Made by a program: the position numbers and the translations under genes
The notes under the pieces: model-generated
Told to the model about the DNA's origin: nothing
Seen by the model: only the letters and a program-made list of their open reading frames with translations
Database searches by the model: none
Shown: in pieces, positions 34,259 through 46,426 of the stretch
Layout: each line of letters opens with the position of its first letter
Position numbering within the stretch: position 1 is the first letter of the stretch
Source: Gnetum montanum
Taxonomy: Eukaryota; Streptophyta; Gnetopsida; Gnetales; Gnetaceae
Assembly: GCA_015680685.1 (NCBI GenBank)
Contig: MNCI01019003.1
Span: 1,280-65,279 of the forward strand
DNA length: 64,000 nucleotides
Direction of reading: 5' to 3'

Positions 34259-35080
34259 ATTCCTTTGGAAAAGAACTATAAGATAGTTAAGTGAAAGCTA
34301 AGGAAGTTTAATCTAGTTTTTGAACTAGCAATAGAAGCTCAAATCAAGAAGTTATTAGGTGTTGGCATAATGTATTCAATTAGGTACTCAACTTGGATAG
34401 CTAGTTTAGTACTAGCTAGAGAAAAGAATGAAGATATAAGGCTATGTGTTGATTTCAGGAACTTAAATGAATCTTTAATTAAAAATTGGTATCCACTCCC
34501 AAGAATTGATGAAATGCTAATAAAGGTATCACGATGTCAATTATATTCATTCCTAGATGGATTTCTAGGTTATAATCTAATAATAGTAGACAAGGATGAC
34601 TGCTTTAAAACAACAATCATTAGAAAATGGGAAACATTTGCATACAAGAAAATGCCCTTTGAAATGTCAAATTGAGGGGCTAATTTTTAGTGAGCTATAA
34701 ATGCATCTTTCAAAGGACTCATTGGGAAAATTGTGGTAATTTATTTAGATGATATCACAGTGTATTCAAAGCATGAGTTTGATAATGTGTTTCACTTGTA
34801 GTAGATAATTAATAGATGTAAGGAATTTTATATTTCTTTAAATTTCAAAAATTATATTTTTGGAGTAAAATTAGGTAGTCTACTTTGTCCTATAATTTTT
34901 CAAAAGGAGATATCTATTAATGAAGCTAGAATTAAAGCCATTTAAGTTATAGAACATCCTATGAATAAAAAGGCATTGATTTCTTTCTTTGGAAAAGTAA
35001 ACTTTGTAAAGAAATTTATTCCTAGATTTACAAAAATAATAAAACCTCCTTCACAAATGTTGAAAAAAGATGTTGAAGTA
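34259..35080 (+). pseudogene. Reverse transcriptase of D
   Basis: Motifs in order: YSTWIASLVLAREKNEDIRL, CVDFRNLNES (34441-34470), WYPLPRIDEML, SFLDGFLGYNLI, KWETFAYKKMPFEMSN, then GLIGKIVVIYLDDITVYSKH with the catalytic YLDD at about 34741-34752, and FFGKVNFVKKFIPRFT. The longest open part is 34370-34675. Stops after MSN and near HL show decay, though the YLDD box is intact. Confidence 0.85.
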
Positions 35081-35099
35081 AGAAAGAGTAACGAATAAG

Positions 35100-35520
35100 T
35101 TGAAGCTTTGGATCAAATTATGAGAGCCATTTTGGAAACCTCATATTTGTTGAAACCAAAATTACAAGAAGATTTCTAGTTATATGAATTTTCTTCAGAG
35201 GACTCATTAGATGTAGTATTGACACAAAAGGATGGAACAAAAGAAACAACAATTGAATTTTTTAGTTACCAATTAAAATGAGCTAAAAGAAATCACTTTG
35301 AATTAGAAAAACAAGAATTTTCTATGATTAAAGCTTTAGGACATTTTAAGTATTACTTACAAAACACGTTGGTTCATATCATAATTGTAGAGCCAACTGT
35401 CAGACAATTCTTGTCAAAAAATGAAATTGGACTCAAGAGGGCTAACTAGATAGTCAAAATTCAATAATTTAGTTCCACTTTGAAAGCTTGCAAAAGAATA
35501 AATAATATAGGATTAGCTAG
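35100..35520 (+). pseudogene. RNase H (gypsy type) of D
   Basis: Readable as LDVVLTQKDGTKETTIEFFSYQL (two parts: DVVLTQKDGTKE and IEFFSYQL), AKRNHFELEKQEFSMIKALG, HFKYYLQNTLVHIIIVEPTV and RQFLSKNEIGLKRAN. It follows RT directly in the usual gypsy order. One or two stops. Confidence 0.7.
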
Positions 35521-35675
35521 GATGATGAAAAAAGAATTTGGATGATAAGTTCTAGCCCTTTCTAAAATTATAAACTGGTATGATGACATAGTAAAGTTTT
35601 TCATCGACCATGAAATTCCCAAGAATTTACCTAAAATTAAGGAAAGAGCTTTTATAATGAACACCAAGAAGTACA

Positions 35676-36810
35676 TTGATACTTAAGAAACTCTATAGAG
35701 GAAAAATTTTAGAAGTATTTTGCTGGAATGTACATCAAATCAAAAAAATGAAGACATTAAAAAAATTTCATAATCATGAAGGCCTATGTTATGAATCTCC
35801 TAGAATCATAATGCAACATATATTAAGATATGGAATCTATTGGTCTACTATGTACAAGGTTGTGAGAGATAAAATTATAACCTATCACAAATATCAAATA
35901 CAGGTACCAAAGCCAAGATAATGCCTCTGTAAAACTAGTAATAATTGATAAACCTCTTCAAATGTAAGGATTAGATATCATAGGAGCAATTACTTCATCT
36001 GAAGTTAGCCACAGTTTTATTTTGATAGCTACCAATTAGTTTACTAAGTGGCTAGAGGTTGAAGTTCTAAAGAGAAGTATGTCATATGAGATCATTAAAT
36101 TCCTTGGGAAATATATCATTAATTGATTTGGGATGCCAGAATCATTTATTACTGATAGTGGCATAACTTTCCAATTAGCCAAGTTCATAAGGTGGGCTTC
36201 AGAGCATTCAATCTTGCTCTATTCATCATCAAATTATTATCCACAAGGAAATGGTTTGGTTGAGTACACAAATAAAAAGTTGTTCTCTTACATAAAATAT
36301 GCCATGGATAATAATCTTGTAAAATGACATGAACTATTACAAGGAGTTCTATAGACTAACAAGATTAGAATAAAGAAATATATAAGGACTACACCATTTT
36401 AGATTAGTCTATGGGTTTAATGCTTGAATAACTAATATGGTTGTATTTTTGACAGTTGAATTTTAGGAAAATTATAATCCACAATCAAACAAAGAACATG
36501 ATTTGATAACATTAATGTTAAGAAGATAGGACAAAACTGATGAAGCTTAGACTAGGCTCTTACATAATGTAGCATTAATAAAGTGATGGTTTGATTGCTA
36601 AATGAGAAAAAAGGTATTTAGGGAAGGAGACTTGGTTTTGTTGTGGAAAGTTAATAAGAAAGATAAAACTAGTAGATTTTTAGCTAGGTGGATTGGGCTG
36701 TTGATGATCAAACAAGTGGCCAAAAATACTTTTAAGCTTACTTCACTAGATGGAGAGGTGTTGAGCTATTGATTTAACATTCTTCATCTAAAGAATTATT
36801 TTGGGTAATC
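35676..36810 (+). pseudogene. Integrase of D
   Basis: Zinc-binding region 35676-35921 (FHNHEGLCYESPRI, then YWSTMYKVV and KIITYHKYQ). The catalytic core starts with GLDIIGAITSSE (35970), and FGMPESFITDSGITFQ (36127-36174) holds the second Asp. SSNYYPQGNGLVEYTNKKL (36229-36285) holds the Glu. The C-terminal region has KVFREGDLVLLWKV (36614-36655) and FKLTSLDGEVL. Frames are broken by several stops, but the DDE residues are readable. Confidence 0.8.
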
Positions 36811-36934
36811 ATCTATGTAGAGAAACTCAAGAATATATGACTAGATTTGTAAATATGTACATAATGTGTTGTCATTAATTTCCTTAGGACTATAGAAAAA
36901 GCTAAAGCCAAGATATAGAATCTATAATTGTATC

Positions 36935-37270
36935 ATGGCTGGGAAATCAAGGTTGATGATAAGAAAAAAACTGTTTGCAGATCCAAGAAAAGTCAACATG
37001 AGAGCAAGGCCTTTCATTCCATATCTATCTAGCTGTTTCCTTGAGCATGTACAGAGGATATTTTATAGAGTTTTATCTTATAGAAAAACCTATAATTATA
37101 TGTTTATGACATGCTTCTCTAACACATTCTTCATACTAATAAGTAATAAATTAGTTCATGTCCAAGAATGGGTTCAATTTTTGGAGTGGTCAAATCTCTC
37201 ACAAAGAGAAAACATTAATGAGGAGAGCCAAAATCATGTTTTCAGTTATAAGGATTTCTTGGTGAAATAA
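36935..37270 (+). CDS. Post-integrase ORF of D (unknown)
   Basis: 111 open codons in the sense direction, 125 bp after the integrase end. RARPFIPYLSSCFLEHVQ and EWVQFLEWSNLSQ match the L1 ORF at 33-545 by eye. There the C-terminal Glu/Lys-rich half continues; here coding-like acidic sequence also continues beyond the stop in another frame (about 37300-37400). A conserved extra protein of this gypsy family. Function unknown; no membrane or signal features. Confidence 0.55.
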   Translation: MAGKSRLMIRKKLFADPRKVNMRARPFIPYLSSCFLEHVQRIFYRVLSYRKTYNYMFMTCFSNTFFILISNKLVHVQEWVQFLEWSNLSQRENINEESQNHVFSYKDFLVK

Positions 37271-37675
37271 CCCAAAAATGACAACAAAGGAAGGCTTGAA
37301 AGTTTAACAAAAGTAGTTGAAAGTAAGAGAAGAGCCCAAGGAAGATGCAAGTTCCAAGGAATCCAAGGAGGAATGGGATTGCAATAATGAGGCACAAACC
37401 ATTATACTTGCTTAAGTGACAACCAAGCTCAAGTATAACGGAGCATTAGAACAAAAATTTTGAGGAAATTCATAATTATTGTACAATGTCATCTAGTATC
37501 ATTAGCTTAGCTTCAATTAGCTTGTTTGAAAATTTTAGAACTAGGGTTTTTTCATCATTGTTAAGCCTTAAGATACAAGGATTTTGCTTGGAAAAATATT
37601 TCAGATTTTACTTATTTTTGTAACTATATATAAATGTTGAAGAAGAAGATGTTTGTGTTTATTTGGAAAAAGTTT
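37271..37675 (+). other. 3' non-coding region of D before 3' LTR
   Basis: Decayed tail of the post-integrase ORF, then AT-rich sequence. The PPT is not clear; a weak purine run TGGAAAAAG ends at 37672. Confidence 0.4.
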
Positions 37676-39904
37676 TGTTACAACAATTACCACTTTCATG
37701 AAATAATGATGATTTAAATTATTAGGCTATGTTACTATGTGATGGAGTAAAATGATCAACATATCCATGAAATACAATTGAGTTGGATGAAAGGTGTAGC
37801 ACCAATCAAGGAATATTATCATTAGTATTTGATAAAAATTATACAGATTCATAGTAGACAATGACTTAAAGCTATGTTGCTAATAATATGAAATTAAGCC
37901 CTATGCTGAAAACAAATTCTAAAGAGAAGTGTTCACAAAAATAGTAAAAGGATTAGATCTATTTTTGCTTGAGCTTTTCTTTTAAGTATGAGAATTTTAA
38001 GGCCTAGTAATCTATGGCAATATTTCAATCATCAATGAGGTAGAGCTTAAGTTTCACTTTTTTAAAACTTAATCATGTGGTAATATTGAGTTAAGGTTCA
38101 ATGCATAGTATTTATGGCCAAATAAACCCTAATCAAATATTAGAGGATATTTTAGCAAAGATACCATGAAAATTAAGTGTTTCATGATTGAAATTTTTAA
38201 AGACATTCTACTATGATGATTACATAATCTTATAAAATTTCTAGATAGTTCAAAGAACTATGGTTTTAAGTTTAAAATTAATAGTATGTAAGATCACTAA
38301 GTAGCCCATCAAAGATAGAGTTAAGATTTGTTCTTTTTATCTGTTAGCTAAGTTTTGATCAATAAAAATGGAATCACAGAGCTTATGAATTAGTATCATC
38401 ACAATACACATTAGAAAAAATAGTTGAGAGCTAAGGGAAATCCTTACTTCAAGAAGAGGATCACGATTTAAATTCCAAAAAATAATTTATTAAAGTATGT
38501 TGGCCACATTAGCTTATTAAGGCAAAATTTTAGTTTGGAAAAGAGTGAAAAATAGCTTAGCTAAATCAGCTCTACTAATGTAGAAGAGGTTCATAGAGTT
38601 GATAAGTGGCTCTACAAAGAATTTTATATTTGATTTTTTCATGTAAGATTGATAATGTAGCTGTAGAGTTGAACTTAGGTTCTACAATTTAGCTTGAAAA
38701 TGGCTTTACCACACCAGCTTAAAGGTTTGGAGTATTATCTATAGAGAAAAAATTCTACTTCATGAAAGAGCTTATTTTCTATTCTCCCATGTCAACTTAT
38801 TCTTATGTAGAACATGTTTGTGAGGTGATTAGGCCTTCTTACCCTTAACTCCTAGATCGTGGGATAAGTACGACTTGGTTACGAGCATTCAAGGACGTGT
38901 ACGGCTAGCCAAGGAATGGATGCTTATGACACTTAGATTAGTTAAGTGCCTCAGTATGACTGCTTCGAGCACGTGCATTACGTGTGGTGATCCCAGTAAC
39001 GATTAGCGTTTGGTAGCCACAGTTGCATAGTTCAGGGTGTGTACGGCAAGTGGGAATGGATGCTGACGCTAGGACTTAGTGCTATAGTTAGAGTTAGTTT
39101 TAGCCTCTCAACCCTTCACCTCTTAGCATAGGAGAAAAATCATAAAAGACCAAAAAAATCAAATACCTCAAACTTACTTAACCATACATCGTGACAACAA
39201 CAAGTAAGTCTGGGAAGACAATGATTAATTAACCCCAAGTGTTCCTTGCGGTGTGTAGGCATTTAGTCTACGGAGTTCGACTAGATCATGCGTGCTACGT
39301 TCATTTCGTATGGTTGAGTGTAGGGATACCTGCCACTCATCAATAAAGTTTTAAAATGGCTTTATTGAAAATACCACTTTTTAGTCGTGCCATGTAAGCC
39401 ATTAGTTCTGTTCCATAGAGATGAAAAGAGATTCTACAAAATAGTTCTATGAACCATATTGTTATTATACCATGTTAGTGATTATATGAAATAGGCTCAT
39501 AGAATTGAAAATCAGCTTTATGAAACAGTTCTACAATGTCAACTTTGTCTTATGGTAAATAACTTATGGAGTGAAGAAGTAGTTCTACGAAATGATTATA
39601 TAGAAAAGAGCTTAGTTTTAGTTCTTCCATCTCAACTTTAGATAATGAGCATAGTTCATAGAACTGAAATCTTGCTTTAGAAACAAGCTTATTTTTAGTT
39701 CTACCATGTTAGCATTAGTGAAAAGGATGTTATTCATAGGATTAAAATTTGGCTCTATAAAACAAACCTATTAATAACTAAGGATACATTAGAAGATTTT
39801 GAGAAATGTTCAATCCTCTTTGTCATGTTAGCTTATAAAGTTGGTTTTGTGAAGAGAAAAATTAACTTTATAAATGGATCCAAAAAATGATTCTATGTGA
39901 CCAT
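37676..39904 (+). repeat. 3' LTR of D, truncated
   Basis: Begins TGTTACAACAATTACC and aligns with 17363-19205. Interrupted at 38829-39342 by LTR C, with about 150 bp of D sequence (equivalent to about 18503-18652) missing at that point. Ends at 39904, where E1's LTR (TGTAGC) begins. Confidence 0.7.
38829..39342 (+). repeat. LTR C: truncated Athila-like LTR (A family)
   Basis: On the plus strand it ends GCCACTCATCA, the end of the A/B LTRs in the opposite orientation. It matches the R-U5 part of A's LTR closely, including CGTACACGTCC and the CAAGTCGTACTT words. The U3 part with TATA and GATATC repeats is missing, so it is a 5'-truncated solo LTR. Confidence 0.75.
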
Positions 39905-40509
39905 TGTAGCAATTGAAAAATTTGATTGCTAGAAAATTGAAAATCTCAGCCAATAGCTTTAACCTAGAATCCTCAAGGCCTTTAAAAAATACCCTAGATG
40001 GTTTGGTAGATCAACTAGGGACTTAGAGGAAAGAAAATAACATAACAAAAATCCAAATAGAATTGCATATCAAAAAATGTAAATGTATTTAAAATAAAAT
40101 AACAAATCTAATTCATACACAAACTAAAACTATAAACTTTATTTCATCAAAAATAAAGAGAGTTAAGAGACTGTGCACACAAATGTACTTGGGGGTAGTG
40201 GGATTCACTTTAGTGAGGGCTTAGAATTCATTGCTCCATAATTTGAATGCTCCACAACTTCTAATGCTTTCAAACCTTTGCTGCTTCTTGCACTAGATTT
40301 GTAGGGGGGTGTTATAGGGGGTGTAACAATAGTTATGGAGGTGTAACAATGGCTATGGGGGGTAAAAATTGCCCAAAAGGGGGTTCCATGCTAGGGATTC
40401 AAGAGGATTTGTGTGTGTTCAAAGCTCTTGAATGCAAAAATGCTTGCTAAGAATGCCAAACTATGCGAGTGCCAAGGGGGTGAAACCTAAAAATGGTGTT
40501 TGGGATTTG

Positions 40510-40517
40510 TTTATATA
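40510..40517 (-). promoter_or_regulatory. TATA box in LTR of E1
   Basis: The minus strand reads TATATAAA within CCCTATATAAACAAATCC. Confidence 0.5.
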
Positions 40518-40633
40518 GGGTTTTGGCCTTACTTTTTGCTATAAATTGGTTATAACTTGGCTGCAAATTTTGGCTATGTTTTAGGTGGGATAGGTGTCAA
40601 AATTTGGGGGGTTACCATATATAGTAAGTGTCA

Positions 40634-40638
40634 TACCC
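40634..40638. repeat. Target-site duplication of B, left
   Basis: TACCC, identical to 50487-50491. Confidence 0.85.
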
Positions 40639-41413
40639 TGATGAGTGGCGAGGTACCCCTACACTCAACCATATGAATATGAGCATCTCACGTGCAATCC
40701 GATCGAACTCCAAGGACTGAGTGCTTACATGCTCTAATGGAACACTTAAGGTTAATCAATCGTGTCCTCCCAAACTTACTTGTATTGTCACGATTGTATG
40801 GTTAAGTATGTTTGAGGTATGTGATTTTTATAACTTTTATCTTTTTAACGCCTATGCTAGTAGGGAAGGGTGAAGAGACTAAGTGACTAACTTTCATTAA
40901 CTATTCACTAACTAAGTTCTAATTGTCCTAGCATTAGTATCCATTCTCACTTGCCGCACACACCCTGAACTAGTGCAATGCTACTAGGATTACCAAACAC
41001 TACTCATTACTGGGTTACCAAGTGTTACACACGTGCTTGAAGTAGTCGTACTGAATGCACTTAACTAGGAGAGTCAAGGGTTAAGAGAGATTAATTATCT
41101 AGGAAAGCATTTAAACATTTAATAATAATTAAGTCCTATTTAGCTTAATCCATATGCTGTAAGGTTTATTAGAAAATTTGTCTTTATTGCCATACACAAA
41201 TGTGTGCTCAGGTACAATTTGCTCGAATAAAGATCCGTTCACTTTGAGACTCCTATTGTGGGCACATGGAAATTATTCTAACTTAGGAATGGTAAAACTA
41301 CTATAGTTTGGCTAAGGGACTAACTCTAGATGAGTGAACAAGGGAAAGCCACCTCTTATTTATAGACATGGTGGGGGGCCGCAATATTGCGTATGCGATA
41401 TCATGGCTCATCA
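40639..41413 (-). repeat. 3' LTR of B (left)
   Basis: 775 bp, TGATGAG...CTCATCA. Same core as A's LTRs but without the hairpin repeats and with only weak palindromes (AATATT, GATATC at about 41397). TATA box 41356-41364. Confidence 0.9.
41356..41364 (-). promoter_or_regulatory. TATA box in 3' LTR of B
   Basis: The minus strand reads TATAAATAA. Confidence 0.7.
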
Positions 41414-41428
41414 TACCCCCATGACTGA
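41414..41428 (-). promoter_or_regulatory. Polypurine tract of B
   Basis: The minus strand reads TCAGTCATGGGGGTA before the 3' LTR, identical to A. Confidence 0.8.
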
Positions 41429-43298
41429 ATGAAAACTCGTCCTTGAGTTCCTTACAAAATATTGGGAAGGTATGAGATTATTGACTTGAATGATACTAAT
41501 GGTGAATGGGGTGACATGTGAATGTATCTTCATTACAATACATAACAAAATTAGTGTTCATGACAACAAGAGTGAATACTAAACACATTTGACATCCAGC
41601 CTTATTTGGTAGTTGAGAGAGAAGAGAGAAGAGAGAGAGAAAGGAAGAAGTCTATTACTGCCGACACCAAGATTGTGTCTTCCATTGTTCATCCATAAGC
41701 ATGCCATCAATCTTGTTCCTTGCATAACTACTCTAGCACTAGTCCATTCTAAGTGTTTCCTCCAAATCCAATCCATTGGTATACGATTGTCATTTGCACA
41801 CACAACACAGTCTCATATTAGCAAGGGTAAAATGAATCACAATGCAATTGATACCTTACCTCAGTGTAAGGTCCATTGGCTGAGTTGTGATATCGCTAAT
41901 GCAGATCTAGGAATATAATATTGGTGACTACCCGAGGTGTAGGGGTTAACAAAAAATTGAAAAAATTATACTAGGACCCCCATGACTGAGAGCGAACCTA
42001 TGGTAGCGAGAGAATGGAAAAAGGATAAGGAATAAGAAAGATGGAGAAAAAGAAACAATGGCAACGCTGATAAAATGGATGTCAAAGATGGAGATGAAAA
42101 TAAATGGTAACTACAGAAATGTTTAAGGGAAAGAAATTAATAGATGCACCAAAGAGGAATGTAAGTGGGTCCTTCCCAAAGTAGGCTCATGACCTTAATG
42201 CCCTGACAATCCCACATTCAAAGAGTTTGTAGGCTCTGGGAATGCCATTTGGAAATAAGAGTTAAAGTCTTAACCACAAGAGTTTACCAAAAAGAAAAAA
42301 ATGCATCAACCAAGATATAGAATATTGATATAAGTAGTAATGAGGTGCAAAATGGGGAAAGAAGCATGGAAGAAGAGAATGGAATAGAGTCTCAAGAACA
42401 AGGTGGTGTATAGCCCCTTGTGTATTAATGGTTAATGTGACATAGTAGATCTCATTCCAAATCTAGCCTCAAACACTCCACATTCAGTGACTTCACATTA
42501 ATACACTTGGCCAATCCATCCACTTGGTGTAATGAGAATTCTTCTGCCAGAAAGTCACCACCATTCCAATGAAATGAAAGAGGAGAAAGTAGGAAGCGAG
42601 GAAGGGCCTTAGTTAGAGGGAACATTTTTAGCTAGTTCCATAACAAATGCTTGTAGCCTAGATGATTATTTCATCTAAGGGGTGTGCTTTGAATTCTCAC
42701 TTTTTTTCTTCTTCTCTTTTTTTTTTTGCATGAGAACCACACCATGCAGAGACTTTATTATTTTTATTAGCTTAGCTTCCCGATAATGGAGCAGTGTTAG
42801 AATGGTAAGGAAAAAGAAGAAGAAAACATCCAAGAACCCAAGAGAATGGCCAACACAAATGCATCAAGTTCCCTTGAAGTTACACCCTTTTCAGTCCTTG
42901 AGTTCTTCCTTAGCTTGAGAAATACCTAGTCACTGATTTGTTGATAGTTCTTATTATTTAAGAAAGGGGATTATATAGTTCCAAGCCAAAAGAGACCATA
43001 GAAATTCGTGGATGCATGGATGACATGGATTCATTGCTGTTATATCAAAAGAACCATACCAAAGTATCAACATTATAACTCAAAGGTAAAAACCAAACAT
43101 TAGCAATCAATAGAATATAGTTCATACCATCTTTAGGGGCACTTATTAGGTGACAAACTTAAGAAAATAAATAAACACATGAATAAACGAAAAAGTATGA
43201 ATGATATTGGAAAAAAAAAACAAGAAAAGTTAATGAAATTTGCAAAAACAAAAATGTATAAAACAAAAACTTAAAAAGGAACTGAGGGCCTTGATTGA
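41429..43298 (-). pseudogene. Env-position region of B
   Basis: Corresponds to 23446-25396 of A. ORF remnants: 41803-41579 (KHLEWTSARVVMQGTRLMA, NNGRHNLGVGSN) and about 42638-42290 (MFPLTKALP, DGLAKCINVKS, a TPPCS stretch and a hydrophobic ISIFYILVDA). Shared reading frames with A indicate an ancestral protein of a few hundred residues at the env position. It contains stops. No proven envelope features. Confidence 0.45.
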
Positions 43299-44640
43299 TT
43301 AGCATAGGTGGCCATCTCCCCCATGACTGAGTTGAAAGGAGGAGATCTCAAATAATGAGTGAGGTTGGCCTCTCTTAGAGGTATTATGTGCATCGACTAT
43401 TTTAAGTTCATGGGATGGTTTGGTTTGTTGCACATTGACCAATAATCTCTTATTAGGAATTTCAGGTTTGTATATGGTCATGGTCCCTAAGGGAAAGATT
43501 GTATGAATAATGTAAGGCCCTTTCCACAATGTTTGAAATTTTGTGCATTGTGGCACATGTGTGGGGTTCCAGTAGAGGACCTTATCTCCTAGTTGATACT
43601 TAACCTTCTGAATTCTCAAGTCATGACATTGCTTGTTATGTGCCTTGTGCAACCCATTTGATGATAGGACAACCAATTGGTTTTCTTCTAGCATGTTTAG
43701 AGTTGCCAATCTTTGTTTTTGTGCTAGATCAAGGTCAAGGTGGAGGTCACATGCCATGGATAGTGTACGAAGCTCGATTTGAATTGGAAGCTTTGGAAGT
43801 TTTCTGTATACTAACTCATAGGGAGAGTAGCTTGTAGGGAGTATCCAAGTGGAGTGGTATGCCCAGAGAGCATCATTCAGTTTAGTACTCCAATCTTGCC
43901 TATATTTGCTAATTGTCCTTGTTAATATTTTAGTAATCTCCTAATTAGTAACCTCGGCTTGGCCATTAGCTTGGGGGTGATAAGGTGTAGTCAATTTATG
44001 TTCAACCCCTAAGCATTACATCAACTTCCGAAAGGTTTCACCCATGAAGTGTGTTCCATTATATGAGATAAGTGCATGTGGCACACCAAACCTATTTACG
44101 ACTTGTTGTTGCATAAATCATGTAGCTGTAGATGATGTGCAGTTTGTAATAGTAGCTGCTTCAGCCCATTTCATTAGATAGTCAACAACAACAATGATGC
44201 AAGCTTTTTCATTGGACATTAGTGTAATGGACCCCATAAAGTCTGTTCCCCAAATGTTGAAGGGTTTTAAAGGTTGAATCCATTGTTTTGGATCCTCCAT
44301 TCTAGAAGTCATTCCCCCATCATGTTGACAACACTCATAGGATTGGACAAATTGCTGGATGTCCCGAAATAATGTTGGCCAGTAATATCCTACAAGCAGG
44401 ATCTTAATAGTCGTTCGTCTCCATACATAGTGACCCCCACAAGGGCCCTCATGAGTGTCTTGGAGAACTCTTAGTTGGTTCACATTGGGCACACACCATC
44501 AAACCAAGCCATTAGGATAGACTTTGTAAAGTTGTCCATTGATCTCCATGAAGTACTTGGCTCTATGAAGAAACCGTTGCTTCTTCCTAAAGTCCAGCTC
44601 TTGTGGTGTCTGTTGGGAAAGAAGATAGGTGAGAATGCTA
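43299..44640 (-). pseudogene. Integrase of B
   Basis: Minus strand. Zinc-binding HHCC region 44462-44320 (HEGPCGGHYVWRRTTIK, then YECCQHDGG). Core with FNIWGTDFMGSI (first Asp, about 44250), VVDYLMKWAEA, ALISYNGTHFMGETF (about 44080-44040, where the second catalytic Asp of SDNGT is Tyr) and YHPQANGQAEVTN (Glu, about 43985). The C-terminal part 43757-43299 has YQLGDKVLYWNPTHV, KFQTLWKGPYIIHTIF and the terminal LSHGGDGHLC. Stops at several places. The last 20 residues are also the C-terminus of A's ORF. Confidence 0.85.
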
Positions 44641-45260
44641 CTATACCAACTTGTTTCCATGGTTTGGTTATTCACTACACCGAAAAAGAGGGCTTCATTA
44701 GGAAAATAATCAGATATGGCATATTCATCTTCCTTGCTATCCTAGTGCAACCAAGATAAATGATCTGCAACTACGTTCTCAGTGCCTTTTCGATCGATCA
44801 TTGTTAGATCAAAATCCTATAGGATTATTAGCCATCGTATTATACGAGGGCTAACTGTTGGCTTGTTCATGAGGAACCTTATTGCACTATGATCTGTATG
44901 AATGTACACTTTGTAGCCTAACACATAGTGCCTAAACTTGTATAGTGCAAACACTATAGCCATTAATTCTTTTTCTGTAGTTGTGTAGTTAAGTTGTGTA
45001 TCGACGATACTCCTACTTGCATAGTGGATGTAATAAGGACATTTTTGGTCATCTAACTATGTAAGTACAGCTCCTAAGGCATAATTGGATATGTTAGTCA
45101 TTATATGGAATGGTTTGGACTAGTTAGGGGCTTGTAGAATGGGAGTTTCCACAAGGTTGTATTTTAGAGTTTGGAATGCTTGTTCACATTCCCTGGTCCA
45201 TTCGAATGGTGCATCCGTCTTTGTTAGTTCTACTAATGGTTTGGAAATCTTGGAGAAGTT
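44641..45260 (-). pseudogene. RNase H of B
   Basis: Minus-strand reading: DTQLNYTTTEKELMAIVFAL (about 45005-44950), YKFRHYVLGYKVYIHTDHSA, IRFLMNKPTVSPRIIRWLI, then FDLTMIDRKGTENVVADHLS (to about 44760). Typical gypsy RNase H plus the tether to integrase. Confidence 0.8.
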
Positions 45261-46397
45261 CTCAATGAATCTCCTATAGTAGCCAGTGTGTCCAAGGAAT
45301 GACTGAATGTCTTTGAAAGTTTCTAGTTGTCAAGTGATTCCTTTGATAACCCTAACTTTATTTGGGTCTACCTCTATTCCTAAATGCAAAATCTTATGCC
45401 CAAGTACTATGTCTTTTTGAATCATAAGATGCCTTTTCTACCAATTGAGCCTTAAGTTGGTTTCTATGCATCTTTTTAGTACTTGCTCTAATTAGTCTAA
45501 GGCTTGATCAAAGCTTGTTCCATAAGTGGAGAAGTTGTCCATAAATACTTCTACTCTGTTTCCTATCTGCTGTTGGAATATGCTTAGAACTAGGCATTGA
45601 AATGTGGTAGGAGCATTGCACAAACCAAATGGAATTTGCTTATATGCAAATGTTCCCCAAGAACTAGTGAACATTATCTTTGCTTGATTGTCTAGTGCTA
45701 TTCGTATTTGGTTGTATCCACTATAACCATCCAGAGAACTATAATAGCAATGCCCTGCTATGGTGTCTAAGACTTGGTCAATGAATGGCAATGAAAAGTG
45801 ATCCTTGAATGTTTCCATGTTCAATAGCCTAAAATCTATACACATCCTCCATTTGCCTCCCTTTTTAGGCACGATCACCATAGGGCTAACCCATTCACTA
45901 TCAGAAATGGGATATATGAACCCAACTTTAAGAAGCTATTATATCTCTTCTTTTACTATTTGTTTCAATTTTGGGTTCAATCACCTCTATGGTTGTTTTT
46001 GAGGTTTCATGGAGGGGTCCATGTAAATCCTATGTTGGCATATCCTAGGATCTATTCTGGTTAACTTGGGGTATGACTAGGCAAAGGCTTTTGACCACTT
46101 GTTTATCACTTTTAGCAGTCTTTCTTTTTGTGTGGGAACAAGTCTTGCATTGATGATTACCAATTTTTTATTTTTGAGGGTCATATACTCCAGACCAATG
46201 GACAGTGGTTTCAAATCTAGGGGCTCTTGTTTAAATCTCTCAGGAATTTCCAACTTCCCCCAGTTGATGCTTTCGAGGTGAAGGTTTGAAAGTTGGCAAC
46301 AGACTTGCTCCAGTGTGTCTATGCTTTCAATGTAAGCACTAGTTATTCCCTCAGTGAGTTCCATGCATGTTAGCAAATTGCTCTCTTGATCAGCCAT
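45261..46397 (-). pseudogene. Reverse transcriptase of B
   Basis: 46397-46077 is an open connection region (SIDTLEQVCCQLSNLHLE, WGKLEIPERFKQEPLDLKPL). RT core 45881-45492: MVIVPKKGGKWRMCIDFRLL, FSLPFIDQVLDTIAGHCYYS, LDGYSGYNQI, WGTFAYKQIPFGLCNAPTTF, and RVEVFMDNFSTYG, where the FMDD of Athila RTs reads FMDN (catalytic Asp lost). Then a stop and thumb sequence to about 45261. Confidence 0.85.
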
Positions 46398-46426
46398 TAG
46401 CGACTAGTTGTCTTCTTATTGTGTGG

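Larger units (their letters stand above)
17363..39904 (+). mobile_element. Large gypsy element D (3' LTR truncated)
   Basis: The sequences from 17363 and 37676 are similar for about 1.8 kb or more, both starting TGTTA.AACAATTACCA, and bracket a plus-strand gag-protease-RT-RNase H-integrase set. They are the LTRs. The PBS-like block at 31078-31117 puts the 5' LTR end near 31100. Removing nested element A, this gives a 5' LTR of about 6.3 kb, unusually long, with coding-like sequence inside. D interrupts the gag of F. Its 3' LTR is interrupted by LTR C and cut at 39904 by E1. Many stops: no longer functional. Confidence 0.65.
39905..40638 (-). repeat. 3' LTR of E1, distal part (R-U5)
   Basis: Starts TGTAGCAATTG. 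TATA box on the minus strand at 40510-40517. It has G-rich runs (40300-40390). TATA-to-LTR-end distance is about 610 bp, against about 670 bp in the E2 LTR. Interrupted by B at 40639. Confidence 0.5.

Noticed and set aside
38829-39342. A complete solo LTR
   Set aside because: U3, TATA and the left terminal TGATGAG are missing and no target-site duplication is visible.
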